Source of the DNA: an uncultured Acetatifactor sp.
Lineage (GTDB): Bacteria > Bacillota > Clostridia > Lachnospirales > Lachnospiraceae
DNA length: 64,000 nt
Direction of reading: 5' to 3'
Assembly: GCA_910584865.1 (NCBI GenBank)
Contig: CAJUCE010000027.1
Coordinates: 3,284 to 67,283, forward strand
Both the position numbers and the translations under genes were made by a program. The notes beneath the pieces are model-generated. The model ran no database searches and was not told the DNA's origin. It saw nothing but the letters and a program-made list of their open reading frames with translations. Of the stretch, positions 53,019 through 61,042 are shown piece by piece (the first letter of the stretch is position 1; the number at the start of each line of letters is the position of its first letter).

Positions 53019-53061
53019 CTTTCCAGTGGTAAGGATTCTAAGGATCTGCAGACAGACGATT

Positions 53062-53088
53062 GGTCATGCACAACTGTTTTGCATGACC
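53062..53088 (+). other. Nine-base-pair stem-loop
   Basis: GGTCATGCA pairs exactly with TGCATGACC around a nine-base loop, without a T tract, 26 bases before the next start. It may be an attenuator or protein site at the head of the immunity-type array. Confidence 0.45.
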
Positions 53089-53113
53089 GGAAAACAGAAA
53101 TGGAGGTTTATAT

Positions 53114-53893
53114 ATGATTTCTTTAGATTCCCCAATTTGGAAAGAACTTGGATCTGCCGGAAGCGATACGGATGAAATACTTCGTGATTTAATGGAAGGA
53201 AAAGGAGATTTCCGTGAAAACATGGAAGAACTGAGCTGGGATTTGAGCCATCAGGCCAGTTATTATGATATGACAGCCTATGCCCTTCCCCATCTGGCGG
53301 TTCTGTGTGCAAGACTCTCTTCGGAAGATAAGGCATTTCTGATTAAGGACATTGGCCTTGCCATCGCCGCTGAAGGTGCGTGGCCTCTCGAACCTGATAC
53401 GGAAGACTTCCGCGAATTTCAGGAAGGGCTGAGGGGGCTGCGCCGTGAAACAGAAAAATTGGTCACAAATCCAGATATCGCGGCAATCTTGGGAAACGCT
53501 CCAACGGGGGAGAGGAGGGAGGTGTTTGCCCTTTCTGCGCTTGCAGTCCTTGGAAACCGGATGCATGCATATGGGATGTGGAATGTGTTTAGCAGGGATT
53601 GGGATGAATGTATCGGTGCCTGCCTGTGCGGCTGGGAAGAGGAAGTTATCTCTTTTCGCACAGACAAGGATTATTTCAGCATGGAACCAGTTTCGATTGC
53701 TCCATGGGACGGCAAGTCCATAGAGGACGAACCTGTGTGGTTTCAGGGCCTGCTTCACCGGATGGGAAATGAAGAAGCGATTCAGTTTCTGCCTTTTGTA
53801 TATGGAACGTGCGTCTGCCCTGAATGCGGAAAAAGAACGCCTTACTGGGATTGGCTGGCGAAGTTCATCGGATATGGATGGTGCGGCGGATGA
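53114..53893 (+). CDS. HEAT-like putative immunity protein with C-terminal zinc ribbon
   Basis: A 259-residue protein. It begins MISLDSPIWKELGSAGSD and has a helical body (LSHQASYYDMTAYALPHLAVL ... GLAIAAEGAWP) like HEAT-type immunity families. The end has two Cys-x2-Cys-like pairs (CVCPECGKRTPYWDW ... WCGG), suggesting a zinc ribbon. GGAGG lies seven bases before the ATG. It starts the array of small immunity-type genes. No toxin is adjacent, so the assignment rests on context and fold-like features. Confidence 0.65.
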   Translation: MISLDSPIWKELGSAGSDTDEILRDLMEGKGDFRENMEELSWDLSHQASYYDMTAYALPHLAVLCARLSSEDKAFLIKDIGLAIAAEGAWPLEPDTEDFREFQEGLRGLRRETEKLVTNPDIAAILGNAPTGERREVFALSALAVLGNRMHAYGMWNVFSRDWDECIGACLCGWEEEVISFRTDKDYFSMEPVSIAPWDGKSIEDEPVWFQGLLHRMGNEEAIQFLPFVYGTCVCPECGKRTPYWDWLAKFIGYGWCGG

Positions 53894-53935
53894 CGTTATT
53901 CCAGTATATCAATTAGAATATGGAGGACAGATATC

Positions 53936-54229
53936 ATGATTAGTTTGGATGATGTCAAACAGATAAGCCAAAAATTATCTTTGGAAAACGGCATATCGGA
54001 GGATGATTTAAGCGAGGATGTATCTGAAATTGTTTACCGTATAGATGTGTTTGAATGCGATGATGCTCCTATAATTGACCGACATATAGACATCGAATAT
54101 TCTTTCGGCGACTATTACGAAGTGCATGAAGACAGCCCTTTATTTCAATTTATTTGTGCATTGTGCAACCTGTCATTAGCACAAGAGGAGGAAGAAGGGG
54201 AAAAGGTTTTATGGAAGAGTACACGTTAA
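53936..54229 (+). CDS. Small acidic putative immunity protein
   Basis: A 97-residue strongly acidic protein (many Asp/Glu, for example EDDLSEDVSEIVY and SFGDYYEVHEDSP). GGAGG precedes the ATG. Its last codons read through the ribosome-binding site of the next gene, so the two are coupled. Acidic, small and without catalytic motif, it fits the profile of an immunity protein that blocks a basic toxin, but this is inference. Confidence 0.62.
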   Translation: MISLDDVKQISQKLSLENGISEDDLSEDVSEIVYRIDVFECDDAPIIDRHIDIEYSFGDYYEVHEDSPLFQFICALCNLSLAQEEEEGEKVLWKSTR

Positions 54230-54969
54230 AAACGAATTTTGCGGCATTGGAGGACGCGCAGGCAAAGGAATATCTTATAGAATTTAAAAAGATTATTGAA
54301 AAGGCGTTTGAACACAGTGACAGCCGAGTGCGCCTGCTGGGGAATCTGCTGGTTCTGGAACGCTATTGCAATACGGTGCGGCAGGGGCATGAAGCACAGC
54401 TTTCGGTGTGTCTGCGGTATGCGCAGGGGCTTCTCTGGGACTACCTGGGCGGATGCGTCACGGCGGCGGATTTTCAGGACTTTGCAAACGACTATTTTGC
54501 GTGGCTGTTAGAACACTGTGTCGGACCGTCAATGGATTTATACGAAAGCTTATATGCAGAATATTTTGCGGATTCGTGTCCGGAGTCTTATGAATGGTTT
54601 GCGGTGGAATGGAGTTCCGGGCTGTTGATGCAGTTGGTTTCCATAGAGGGCGGGCGTGTGGAACACGAAGATTTTGAGGAGTGCGCGAATCTTGATTTTT
54701 ACGGGCCGCTGAGTATGCTGGATATGCTGGAGGACGTCTGTATATACCTTACCGATACGCCCGTCGCGTCAAACAGGGGCGCTGACTTGGAAGAAGCGAT
54801 GGCGCAGGTGCGCAAAACTTCATTATTTCAGGAAATTGTCATGCATGTCCAGAACGATCTGCAGACGGCGCTTTTGGCCGCGCCTGCGGAATGGGAAGCG
54901 CTGCGGAAAGAATACGGACAACATACGATCCTTCCAGAACGGTATGCCGCGCGGATGCTGGAGTATTAA
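54211..54969 (+). CDS. Helical putative immunity protein, paralogue A1
   Basis: A 252-residue all-helical acidic protein beginning MEEYTLKTNFAALEDAQAKE. A close paralogue lies 2.2 kb downstream (A2). Shared blocks are LLGNLLVLERYCNTV, LSVCLRYAQGLLWDYLGG and WSSGLLMQLVSIEGG. I cannot assign a named immunity family. It ends RMLEY, followed by a segment also found after A2. AAGGGG/AAAAGG precedes the ATG. Duplication in an array of unrelated small genes supports an immunity role. Confidence 0.68.
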   Translation: MEEYTLKTNFAALEDAQAKEYLIEFKKIIEKAFEHSDSRVRLLGNLLVLERYCNTVRQGHEAQLSVCLRYAQGLLWDYLGGCVTAADFQDFANDYFAWLLEHCVGPSMDLYESLYAEYFADSCPESYEWFAVEWSSGLLMQLVSIEGGRVEHEDFEECANLDFYGPLSMLDMLEDVCIYLTDTPVASNRGADLEEAMAQVRKTSLFQEIVMHVQNDLQTALLAAPAEWEALRKEYGQHTILPERYAARMLEY

Positions 54970-54980
54970 AAAATGACCGG

Positions 54981-55013
54981 AGGAAACAGAGGAAAATTTT
55001 TTATGGATGCGGA
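54981..55013. repeat. Exact 33-base direct repeat, copy 1
   Basis: Identical to 57731-57763; both copies lie just upstream of SUKH-type genes, and the identity extends one base further to the left. It begins AGGAAACAGAGG and ends TTATGGATGCGGA. A second shared stretch (54960-54986 and 57151-57177, 27 bases) follows both paralogues A1 and A2. The repeats outline a duplicated block of the array. Confidence 0.85.
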
Positions 55014-55026
55014 AGGAGGTTTTTGA

Positions 55027-55779
55027 ATGATGAACAAACCCGCAGAAAAACCCGACTGGACGGAATATCCCTCTATGGTCCGCTTTTACGAACAGGCTCA
55101 GGCGGCGGAGGGCAGCCTGGAACTGGACGAGGCGTTTCTCCAACCCCCGTCCCTGGGCCTATACTATCCTTATCAGCTTCAGAGTTTGGAACTGCCGGAG
55201 GAAATCCGGAATTTTCTCACCCAGGTAGGGCTTCCGGACAAATTTGAGACCTGGCGTTCTCCTGATGAGGAAGCGGAGGACCGGCGCAGTGCTGCCAGCG
55301 GCATTTTCTTTTGGGTGAGCTGCCTCCGCATTTCGGAAATTCGGCGAAAGCCGTACATGGTCTTTGGAGAGGCAAGAAGCCTGGATCGGAGCAGCGAGGT
55401 CCAGAATTTCGGAAAGCCGGACGAGACTTGGATTTGGAACAAGACGGAATCCTGCGCCTGGCTGGCTGTGGAACTGAAAACGGGAAGCGTCTGGAATGTT
55501 GTCCGGGAGCTTCAGGACGATACATGCACCTTTGTGAACGGGAGCCTGGAGCAGTTTCTGCTGTCTATGGCCTATTGGCGGTCCTTCTATGCCGGCTTTT
55601 CGGAAAAGGTTCGCGCCTTCCAAAAAGGGCATTCGGACCGCAGTGAACTGGACTATATCTTCAAGTCCCGCCGTTCCCTGTACGCCCCTTTCCTGGAACG
55701 GCTGAAGGCGCTGGATCCGGAGGCCGCCAAAAAACGGACGGGCTTCTGGCGCTTTATGTGCGACCTGTCGCTGCATTAA
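55027..55779 (+). CDS. SUKH-4-like immunity protein
   Basis: A 250-residue protein. The order ELPEEIRNFLTQVGLPDKFE, then FWVSCLRISEIRRKPYMVFGEA, WLAVELKTGSVWNVV and FVNGSLEQFLLSMAYW matches the SUKH-4 group of the SMI1/KNR4 superfamily, known immunity proteins for nuclease and deaminase toxins. GGAAGGAGG precedes the ATG. It sits between a copy of the 33-base repeat and a remnant of another SUKH gene, as if one cassette had replaced another. No toxin is nearby. Confidence 0.78.
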   Translation: MMNKPAEKPDWTEYPSMVRFYEQAQAAEGSLELDEAFLQPPSLGLYYPYQLQSLELPEEIRNFLTQVGLPDKFETWRSPDEEAEDRRSAASGIFFWVSCLRISEIRRKPYMVFGEARSLDRSSEVQNFGKPDETWIWNKTESCAWLAVELKTGSVWNVVRELQDDTCTFVNGSLEQFLLSMAYWRSFYAGFSEKVRAFQKGHSDRSELDYIFKSRRSLYAPFLERLKALDPEAAKKRTGFWRFMCDLSLH

Positions 55780-55814
55780 GAAACACGCCGCAGAGCCTAA
55801 GAGCCTGTACGACG

Positions 55815-55905
55815 TAACGGATATTACGCGGGAATTTATTGTAATGACGATAAATTGCTGAAACAGATAGAGTATCCATTTTTTTGATACAATAAGTAAG
55901 TTTTG
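55815..55905 (+). pseudogene. 3' remnant of a SUKH-type gene
   Basis: No start or complete frame. The sequence around 55838-55857 (TTGTAATGACGATAAATTG) is nearly identical to the 3' parts of the two SUKH paralogues further on, and TTTTGATACAATAAGTAAG matches one of them again. It is the tail of a third copy that has been lost, probably by recombination. Confidence 0.65.
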
Positions 55906-55933
55906 AGATATGCTCAGAATAATTGGTGTTATC

Positions 55934-56365
55934 ATGGAAGAATTATTGGTTTATGCAATTTTGCTTTATGAGGGATTCGTAACAGAAATCGAGTACAATA
56001 AACGGCTTGACGAATTATTTCTCGCTACCCCTGAAAATGATGATTTGCTCTATTTGGAATGGGAAACAGACATCAGTAAAGCAATTATTTATGTAAGGAC
56101 ACATATTGACTACAAAAATCTTAACCTTGAACAGTTTGGAAAGATTTTGATGAGTAAATTAAAAGTGGTTTATAAAAATTGCCCGGATATAAAATATTTT
56201 GCAAGTCAAATGTATCGCTTATGGGAAAGCCTTCCTGGAAATATTCAGAATATAGAACCGTTTTGGACTCTATGTTATGCCGATGACCCTTTAGCATGGG
56301 GAGATGAAAAACAGACCAGAGACATATACGAGCATATGCTGCGTTACTATGAAGGTTCAAGCTGA
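55934..56365 (+). CDS. Hypothetical A/T-rich putative immunity protein
   Basis: A 143-residue helical protein (MEELLVYAILLYEGFVTEIE) without recognised domain. Base composition is clearly A/T-richer than its neighbours. No ribosome-binding site precedes this ATG or the ATG at 55910; the gene directly follows a SUKH remnant, so a recombination may have removed its own start region. Position in the array suggests immunity. Confidence 0.55.
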   Translation: MEELLVYAILLYEGFVTEIEYNKRLDELFLATPENDDLLYLEWETDISKAIIYVRTHIDYKNLNLEQFGKILMSKLKVVYKNCPDIKYFASQMYRLWESLPGNIQNIEPFWTLCYADDPLAWGDEKQTRDIYEHMLRYYEGSS

Positions 56366-56403
56366 GAATCCGGCAGCGGAAGAAAGGGAAATGGTTTCGT
56401 TTT

Positions 56404-57201
56404 ATGCAAGAGTACACGTTAAAAACGAATTTTGCGGCATTGGAGGTACCACAGGCAATTGAATACCTGGAGGATTTTGGAAAGATTATTGAGAAGGCGT
56501 TTGAATACCGTGACATCCGAGCGCGCCTGCTGGGGAATCTGCTGGTTCTGGAGCGCTATTGCAATACGGTGCAGCAGGGACTGGAAGGGCATGAAATACA
56601 GCTTTCTGTATGCCTGCGATATGCGCAGGGACTTCTCTGGGATTATCTGGGCGGACGTGTCACAGCGGCGGATTTCCAGGACTTTGCAAATGATTATTAT
56701 GCATGGTTTTCCGAAGAGGGAGTAGACCATTTTGAACACAATGATGCCCCCAAAGGCTTTTGTTCAGAGCATTTTGCAGAATACTTTGCGGATTCGTGCC
56801 CGGATCCTTATGAATGGGTTGCGGTTGAGTGGAGCTCTGAGCTGTTGATGCAATTGGTTTCCATAGAGGGCGGACGTGTGGATCACGAAGATTTTGAGGA
56901 GTGCTGGAATCTTGATGTAGATTGGGTGCCGTATGTGCTTGAGATAATACAGGTGGGTGTCTGTGAATGGCTTGCCAGTGCAATTGCTGCATCAAACATG
57001 GAAGTTGATTCGGTATACAATTCATTATCTCGGGAAATTGTCATGTATCTTCAGAAGGATCTGCGGACGGCTCTTTGGGCCGCGCCAATGGAGTATGAAG
57101 CGCTGCGGAAGGAATACGGACAATATACGATCATTCCGGAGCAGTATGCGGGAGTATTAAAAAATGACCGGAGGAAAAAGAAACGGTGGAGGAAAAAATA
57201 G
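56404..57201 (+). CDS. Helical putative immunity protein, paralogue A2, altered C-terminus
   Basis: A 265-residue paralogue of A1, beginning MQEYTLKTNFAALEVPQAIE. The body aligns to residue 245, then the A1 end AARMLEY is replaced by AGVLKNDRRKKKRWRKK. The DNA shows why: about 11 bases present in A1 are missing, which shifts the frame into the sequence that is non-coding after A1. The basic tail is therefore probably an accident. GAAAGGGAAATGG precedes the ATG. The extended end overlaps the next gene. Confidence 0.7.
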   Translation: MQEYTLKTNFAALEVPQAIEYLEDFGKIIEKAFEYRDIRARLLGNLLVLERYCNTVQQGLEGHEIQLSVCLRYAQGLLWDYLGGRVTAADFQDFANDYYAWFSEEGVDHFEHNDAPKGFCSEHFAEYFADSCPDPYEWVAVEWSSELLMQLVSIEGGRVDHEDFEECWNLDVDWVPYVLEIIQVGVCEWLASAIAASNMEVDSVYNSLSREIVMYLQKDLRTALWAAPMEYEALRKEYGQYTIIPEQYAGVLKNDRRKKKRWRKK

Positions 57202-57665
57202 CGGTTTTTTTAGAGGAGGCAAAGGCGTTTCCCTGGTTTGAAAACAGCGGCATCCCCAACGAAAAGTACCATATGGTTTTTTCCCTTTATGATGCGTGTG
57301 ACGGATTATGGGGAATGCAATATTTTGAAGTTTGGGAATCTCAAATTTATCCGTTGGAGGATACTGCCGAAGAAAAAATCGGCGATGATGCGATAGATGA
57401 AATTTTTGAAGTCGTTTCGGATGCAATCGGCGATACCGTTTGGAAAAAATTCGAGGAATATATTGTCAGACAGCATGTGCGCGACGACTTGGAGGTCCGC
57501 TATGAGCTGTTTGACAAAATGAGACGGGATATGGCGTGGGCATGTGTGGAAAAGGTATTGGACATGCCTGGATTCTTTACGATGCTGGCAGAAATTTATA
57601 AAGAGGGATATTTCCCATGTTCCTGGAAGGGGAAATATCCATCCGGCCAGGCAGTGGTATTATAG
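57186..57665 (+). CDS. Acidic putative immunity protein
   Basis: A 159-residue acidic protein (MEEKIAVFLEEAKAFPWFEN, YFEVWESQIYPLEDTAEE, DDAIDEIFEVVSDAIGD). GTG start with GGAGGAAA upstream, inside the end of A2. No named domain. After its stop another frame stays open for about 100 bases (DCADFFPLEPAGWKLICVSLE), which may be the original continuation of a gene or another remnant. It has the acidic profile of an immunity protein. Confidence 0.6.
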   Translation: MEEKIAVFLEEAKAFPWFENSGIPNEKYHMVFSLYDACDGLWGMQYFEVWESQIYPLEDTAEEKIGDDAIDEIFEVVSDAIGDTVWKKFEEYIVRQHVRDDLEVRYELFDKMRRDMAWACVEKVLDMPGFFTMLAEIYKEGYFPCSWKGKYPSGQAVVL

Positions 57666-57730
57666 GGATTGCGCAGACTTTTTCCCGCTGGAACCTGCTG
57701 GCTGGAAGCTTATCTGTGTTTCACTGGAAG

Positions 57731-57763
57731 AGGAAACAGAGGAAAATTTTTTATGGATGCGGA
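57731..57763. repeat. Exact 33-base direct repeat, copy 2
   Basis: Identical to 54981-55013. It includes the ribosome-binding site region of the following SUKH gene. Confidence 0.85.
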
Positions 57764-57773
57764 GGACATTGAA

Positions 57774-58577
57774 ATGGCAGAATTTCAGGAAGGAACGCTC
57801 GATACTTTGATGGAGCGTTTATGCAACAGTATATCCGGCTTTGACCCGGAATGGGTAAAGCGCTGCGTGCCTGCAGCAGAAGAACAGATTCAGCAGTTAC
57901 AGGATATTCTGGCGGAATACCACTATACGATACCGGCTGCCTATCTCTATTATTTAAGAAAAATGGGGAAGGATGACGGCGGCTTGCTGGAAAGGGAGCT
58001 GGACTTTTGTGAGGCGGATATTGATACTGTTTTGGATTTGCAGAATGAAGAGGATTTAGAAAAAGGCATTTTCTGTTTTGCCTACTGCGATCCATTCACG
58101 ATTGGGTTTTATATGAAGCTGTCCTCTATGGACGATAATCCTTCGGTGGTCACAGATTGGGAAGAAAAAAATGCAGAAAGCTTTGAAAAGTATCTGTTCC
58201 AGAGGGCGTTTCATATGTATCAGGATAGCTTTGCACATGGAGATGTAGATAGCGATTTTGTATGCCATGGGGAGAAAAACAAGGATGACTGCAGGACATG
58301 TCCATATCAGTACCGTACAGAAAAAGAACGTATGGATTGGATTGTTCAGACTGCAAAATCTTATAACCTTGAGAAAGCATGGTTTAGTGATCAGACGCAT
58401 TTCATCTGTTATACTTTAAACTATGCTTTGGAAATAAAGGTGTGCGATGGATATTCCATGAGATTTAATTGTAATGACGAAAAATTGGTGAGACGGGTAA
58501 TGCATTCACTTTTGGCAAAGGCTTTTGATACAATAAGTAAGCTTTGGGGCTGCATAGATAGAAAAGATGGATCATAA
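57774..58577 (+). CDS. SUKH (SMI1/KNR4)-like immunity protein, paralogue B1
   Basis: A 267-residue protein. AAEEQIQQLQDILAEYHYTI followed by PAAYLYYLRKMGKDDGG is the SUKH N-terminal signature (E-I-x-x-L-E ... IP-x-x-Y). DWEEKNAESFEKYLFQRAFH follows, then a Cys pair in DDCRTCPYQ and a C-terminal domain. A close paralogue (B2) lies at 62.3 kb. GGAGG lies seven bases before ATG; a longer start is unlikely. SUKH proteins neutralise nuclease-type toxins. Confidence 0.8.
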   Translation: MAEFQEGTLDTLMERLCNSISGFDPEWVKRCVPAAEEQIQQLQDILAEYHYTIPAAYLYYLRKMGKDDGGLLERELDFCEADIDTVLDLQNEEDLEKGIFCFAYCDPFTIGFYMKLSSMDDNPSVVTDWEEKNAESFEKYLFQRAFHMYQDSFAHGDVDSDFVCHGEKNKDDCRTCPYQYRTEKERMDWIVQTAKSYNLEKAWFSDQTHFICYTLNYALEIKVCDGYSMRFNCNDEKLVRRVMHSLLAKAFDTISKLWGCIDRKDGS

Positions 58578-59001
58578 ACAAAGTAAAATTGTAAAATCAG
58601 CAGCTGAACTCTTAATGGTATATTCTGCCCAATGCAGATGTTGTAATAACGCATTTGACTATACGGCGGAAAGCGCGGATACAGATATGGTAAGCTGTTT
58701 TTGCAGCAGCGTCTATTCATCAAAGAAGAAACAATTAGTAATTGCCCCATTGACAGCAGAAGAATTTTATAATGGACAGGCAGGATATTTTGATAAAAGA
58801 ATAAATGCAATATGCCAGGGGCATGATTACAGGCTTTTCTGTGCTGGAATTTGCCCTTACTGCGGTAAATCCAGTATACGGAGTTCAAAAAAAGATTTTA
58901 CCATTAAAGAGTATTGCACACACCATCCTAATACACTCATGATATACCATGATGGGACAGTCCGGATTTTAAAAGACGAATTAGAAGCAGCATATATGTA
59001 A
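58567..59001 (+). CDS. Cys-rich hypothetical protein
   Basis: A 144-residue protein with ten Cys, including CRCCNNAFDY, CFCSSVY and CPYCGKSSIR, which together suggest a zinc-binding fold. No ribosome-binding site precedes the ATG; it overlaps the end of B1 by 11 bases. Position in the array makes an immunity role possible but unproven. Confidence 0.55.
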   Translation: MDHKQSKIVKSAAELLMVYSAQCRCCNNAFDYTAESADTDMVSCFCSSVYSSKKKQLVIAPLTAEEFYNGQAGYFDKRINAICQGHDYRLFCAGICPYCGKSSIRSSKKDFTIKEYCTHHPNTLMIYHDGTVRILKDELEAAYM

Positions 59002-59055
59002 CGAAGCAATCAGTTTCCGGAGGGAATGAATTTTTAAGAAAAGAGGAGTGGCAAT

Positions 59056-59352
59056 ATGCTTATCAACAGAGAGAAAGAAACGAATGGAAAGGCGGTTACA
59101 TATTTAGACAGACTTCAGGAAAACTATCACGATTTATTTTCTAAGCCGTTACAAAAATCTGAGTTTACAGAAACAGATATTAAGTTGATAGAAACAGAAT
59201 GGGGCTATGCGCTTCCGAAACCTTATATTGATTTCCTGCAGAGTTATCAATTGCCAAAATGCTGCATGGTATCGGCATCTTTTTGCGGCGACTATGCCTG
59301 CTGTTATGAAACTGAACAGGAAGACGACCTGTTTGTGACACTGGAAATTTGA
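59056..59352 (+). pseudogene. SUKH-like gene, 5' part of a frameshifted gene
   Basis: A 98-residue piece with TETDIKLIETEWGYALPKPYIDFLQSYQLP, the SUKH N-terminal pattern. AAAGAGGAG precedes the ATG. The frame ends DLFVTLEI. The neighbouring frame is open from base 59339 and continues with WKFDIGTFYQRAVWTADQAP and a SUKH-like remainder, so a single-base change near 59340-59350 probably broke the gene. Confidence 0.6.
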
Positions 59353-59419
59353 TATTGGTACATTTTATCAGAGGGCAGTCTGGACAGCTGACCAGGCGCC
59401 ATTTTCGGCGGAGCGCGTA

Positions 59420-59848
59420 GTGGATGTGGAACTGGTTGAAGCCGGATATCATGAAAAGAATGTATTGTATGAAGATATTGAGACACTTTTATTGACAGTT
59501 GTAAATGGAGAGGAAGAATGCATGATTCTTCGCTCCGAGGATGGATTTCTGCAGTTTTTTGGCATGAATGATAAGTTTGTTGCGGAGATGCAAGTCGATT
59601 TGCCGGATGGAGACTTTCGCACGTATTCTATTATCAATAAGGAAAGAAAACAAGCGATGGATAAGATTACAGTCCACACAATGCTTGACAAGTCCGAAGT
59701 TCCGGCACGCGAAGTGATTTCGCTGGAGATGCTCAGAGCGGCAGTGAGGGCGTATTACAGCAATGTACACTATGAGTCTTTTCTGAAACAGATACCGTAT
59801 ATGGATACGACAGAGCAGACAAAAAGGTATATGGGACTGATAAAATGA
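59420..59848 (+). pseudogene. SUKH-like gene, 3' part of a frameshifted gene
   Basis: Encodes 142 residues from a GTG with no ribosome-binding site. The frame is open from 59339 but has no start there. It includes VELVEAGYHEKNVLYEDIET and VSLEMLRAAVRAYY-like ends. Read together with the 5' part it would form a protein of about 260 residues, the size of the other SUKH genes. Confidence 0.55.
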
Positions 59849-60010
59849 GAGCGTTTGCGATCCGTATTATGTTTGTGCATTGCCAAAGATAGAAGCTCTC
59901 CCAAAGAAGTGGTATGAAATAAAACGGATTACGTTGTAAAGGAACTGTTGGTAGATGATGAGAGAATTGAGGTCAACATATACTGGTTGGAAAAATCACC
60001 AAATAAATGA
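59849..60010 (+). pseudogene. Eroded 3' end of a gene
   Basis: No start. One frame reads LPKIEALPKKWYEIKRITL then stops; the frame one base over reads DYVVKELLVDDERIEVNIYW and ends LEKSPNK. The change occurs in the same short region, so this is probably a decayed gene end. Confidence 0.5.
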
Positions 60011-60044
60011 TGACGGAATATGGCATTGATTCAGAAAGGATGGA

Positions 60045-60383
60045 ATGGGAGAGATGAATGATGGAAACGTAAGCGAAATGGGCCTGCTCGAATTTCAAGA
60101 GTATTGTGAAAGTGTAGACGTAAGCGAAATGGATATGCACGAGTTTGCCATGTTCTGCAAAAAATGTACTGAAAGATGGAACAATCCGCAGACAGAAGCA
60201 GAAAGGCTGGTATATGAAATGATGGGCAATAAAAAAAGGAAAACGAATCAGGAATGGCTGGATCTGCAAAAAGAGGTACGGGAATTTTTGAAGACTGCAA
60301 CAGAGGAGGACAGGAAGCTGATAGGAGGCTATACAGAATCGCTATGTATGATCTGCAGCGCCATAAAGGAAGGCCTGCTTTGA
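60045..60383 (+). CDS. Small protein with internal VSEM repeat
   Basis: A 112-residue helical protein. The motif VSEMxLLEFQEYC is followed 17 residues later by VSEMDMHEFAMFC, an internal duplication also visible in the DNA as a repeated GTAAGCGAAATG. AAAGGA lies upstream of the ATG. No named domain; array context suggests immunity. Confidence 0.55.
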   Translation: MGEMNDGNVSEMGLLEFQEYCESVDVSEMDMHEFAMFCKKCTERWNNPQTEAERLVYEMMGNKKRKTNQEWLDLQKEVREFLKTATEEDRKLIGGYTESLCMICSAIKEGLL

Positions 60384-60463
60384 GGGATGAGATGCCGTGA
60401 AAAACAAATTGGTTTGGGAACAGTTCCTTAGATTTCAGTCAGGCAGATTAGAAGAATATAAAG

Positions 60464-60916
60464 ATGTGGAAAGAATGTTTAGAGGAAATCAGACAAGAAG
60501 AAAAAAGATATGGCAAGGACATCAATTGCGGCATTTCAGAGGAGGAAGCGGGAACCTTTATAAAAGCCGTAAAGGATGAATTGGGTATCGCCTTGCCGGA
60601 GGAATATCTCAAAATTTTGAGAACCATAAATGGCATCGAATATAACGGTTTCATTCTTTATGGGGTTGATGAACCGCTGCTGAATGAGGCACCCAATCAG
60701 CATATAAACGGACTGATTGACTGCAACAAAGTCTGGTATGAAAATGAATGGCAAAAACAATATCTTTTTTTAGGCGAAGGCAGTATAAGCTGGTATGTTT
60801 ATGATTTAAAGACAAAGATGTATTATGAGTTGGATAATCCGTCAGGAGAAATCAGTGAAGAATTTCATGATTTTGAGAGGATGCTTGATAAAATGTTGGA
60901 AGATGCCCTGCAGTAA
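60464..60916 (+). CDS. SMI1/KNR4 (SUKH) protein, YrhA-like
   Basis: A 150-residue single-domain SUKH protein. Segments MWKECLEEIRQEEKRYG, ELGIALPEEYLKILRTINGIEYNGFILYG, CNKVWYENEWQKQYLFLGEG and SWYVYDLKTKMYYELDNPSG resemble Bacillus YrhA-family SMI1/KNR4 proteins. The length is typical of a complete family member. A weak ribosome-binding site precedes the ATG. Best-supported immunity gene in the array. Confidence 0.83.
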   Translation: MWKECLEEIRQEEKRYGKDINCGISEEEAGTFIKAVKDELGIALPEEYLKILRTINGIEYNGFILYGVDEPLLNEAPNQHINGLIDCNKVWYENEWQKQYLFLGEGSISWYVYDLKTKMYYELDNPSGEISEEFHDFERMLDKMLEDALQ

Positions 60917-61042
60917 GGCACTGTAAGTAATTTGCGGCTTGTCTGCACAGAGGACATTTATAATGAAGATTGTCTGGAATTTATGAACAAGAATTTGTGT
61001 TATTAAGCTGCCGGCAGTTATTTCCCGGCAAGTCCTCGATGT
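60917..61042 (+). pseudogene. Short gene remnant
   Basis: No start. A frame reads LVCTEDIYNEDCLEFMNKN and then LCY before a stop. It looks like the tail of a lost gene. A GC-rich segment that includes CCGGCAGTTATTTCCCGG follows. Confidence 0.35.

Noticed and set aside
54891..55525. Overlapping open frames on both strands around the SUKH-4 gene
   Set aside because: Shadows of the SUKH-4 and A1 genes; no independent start signals or motifs.
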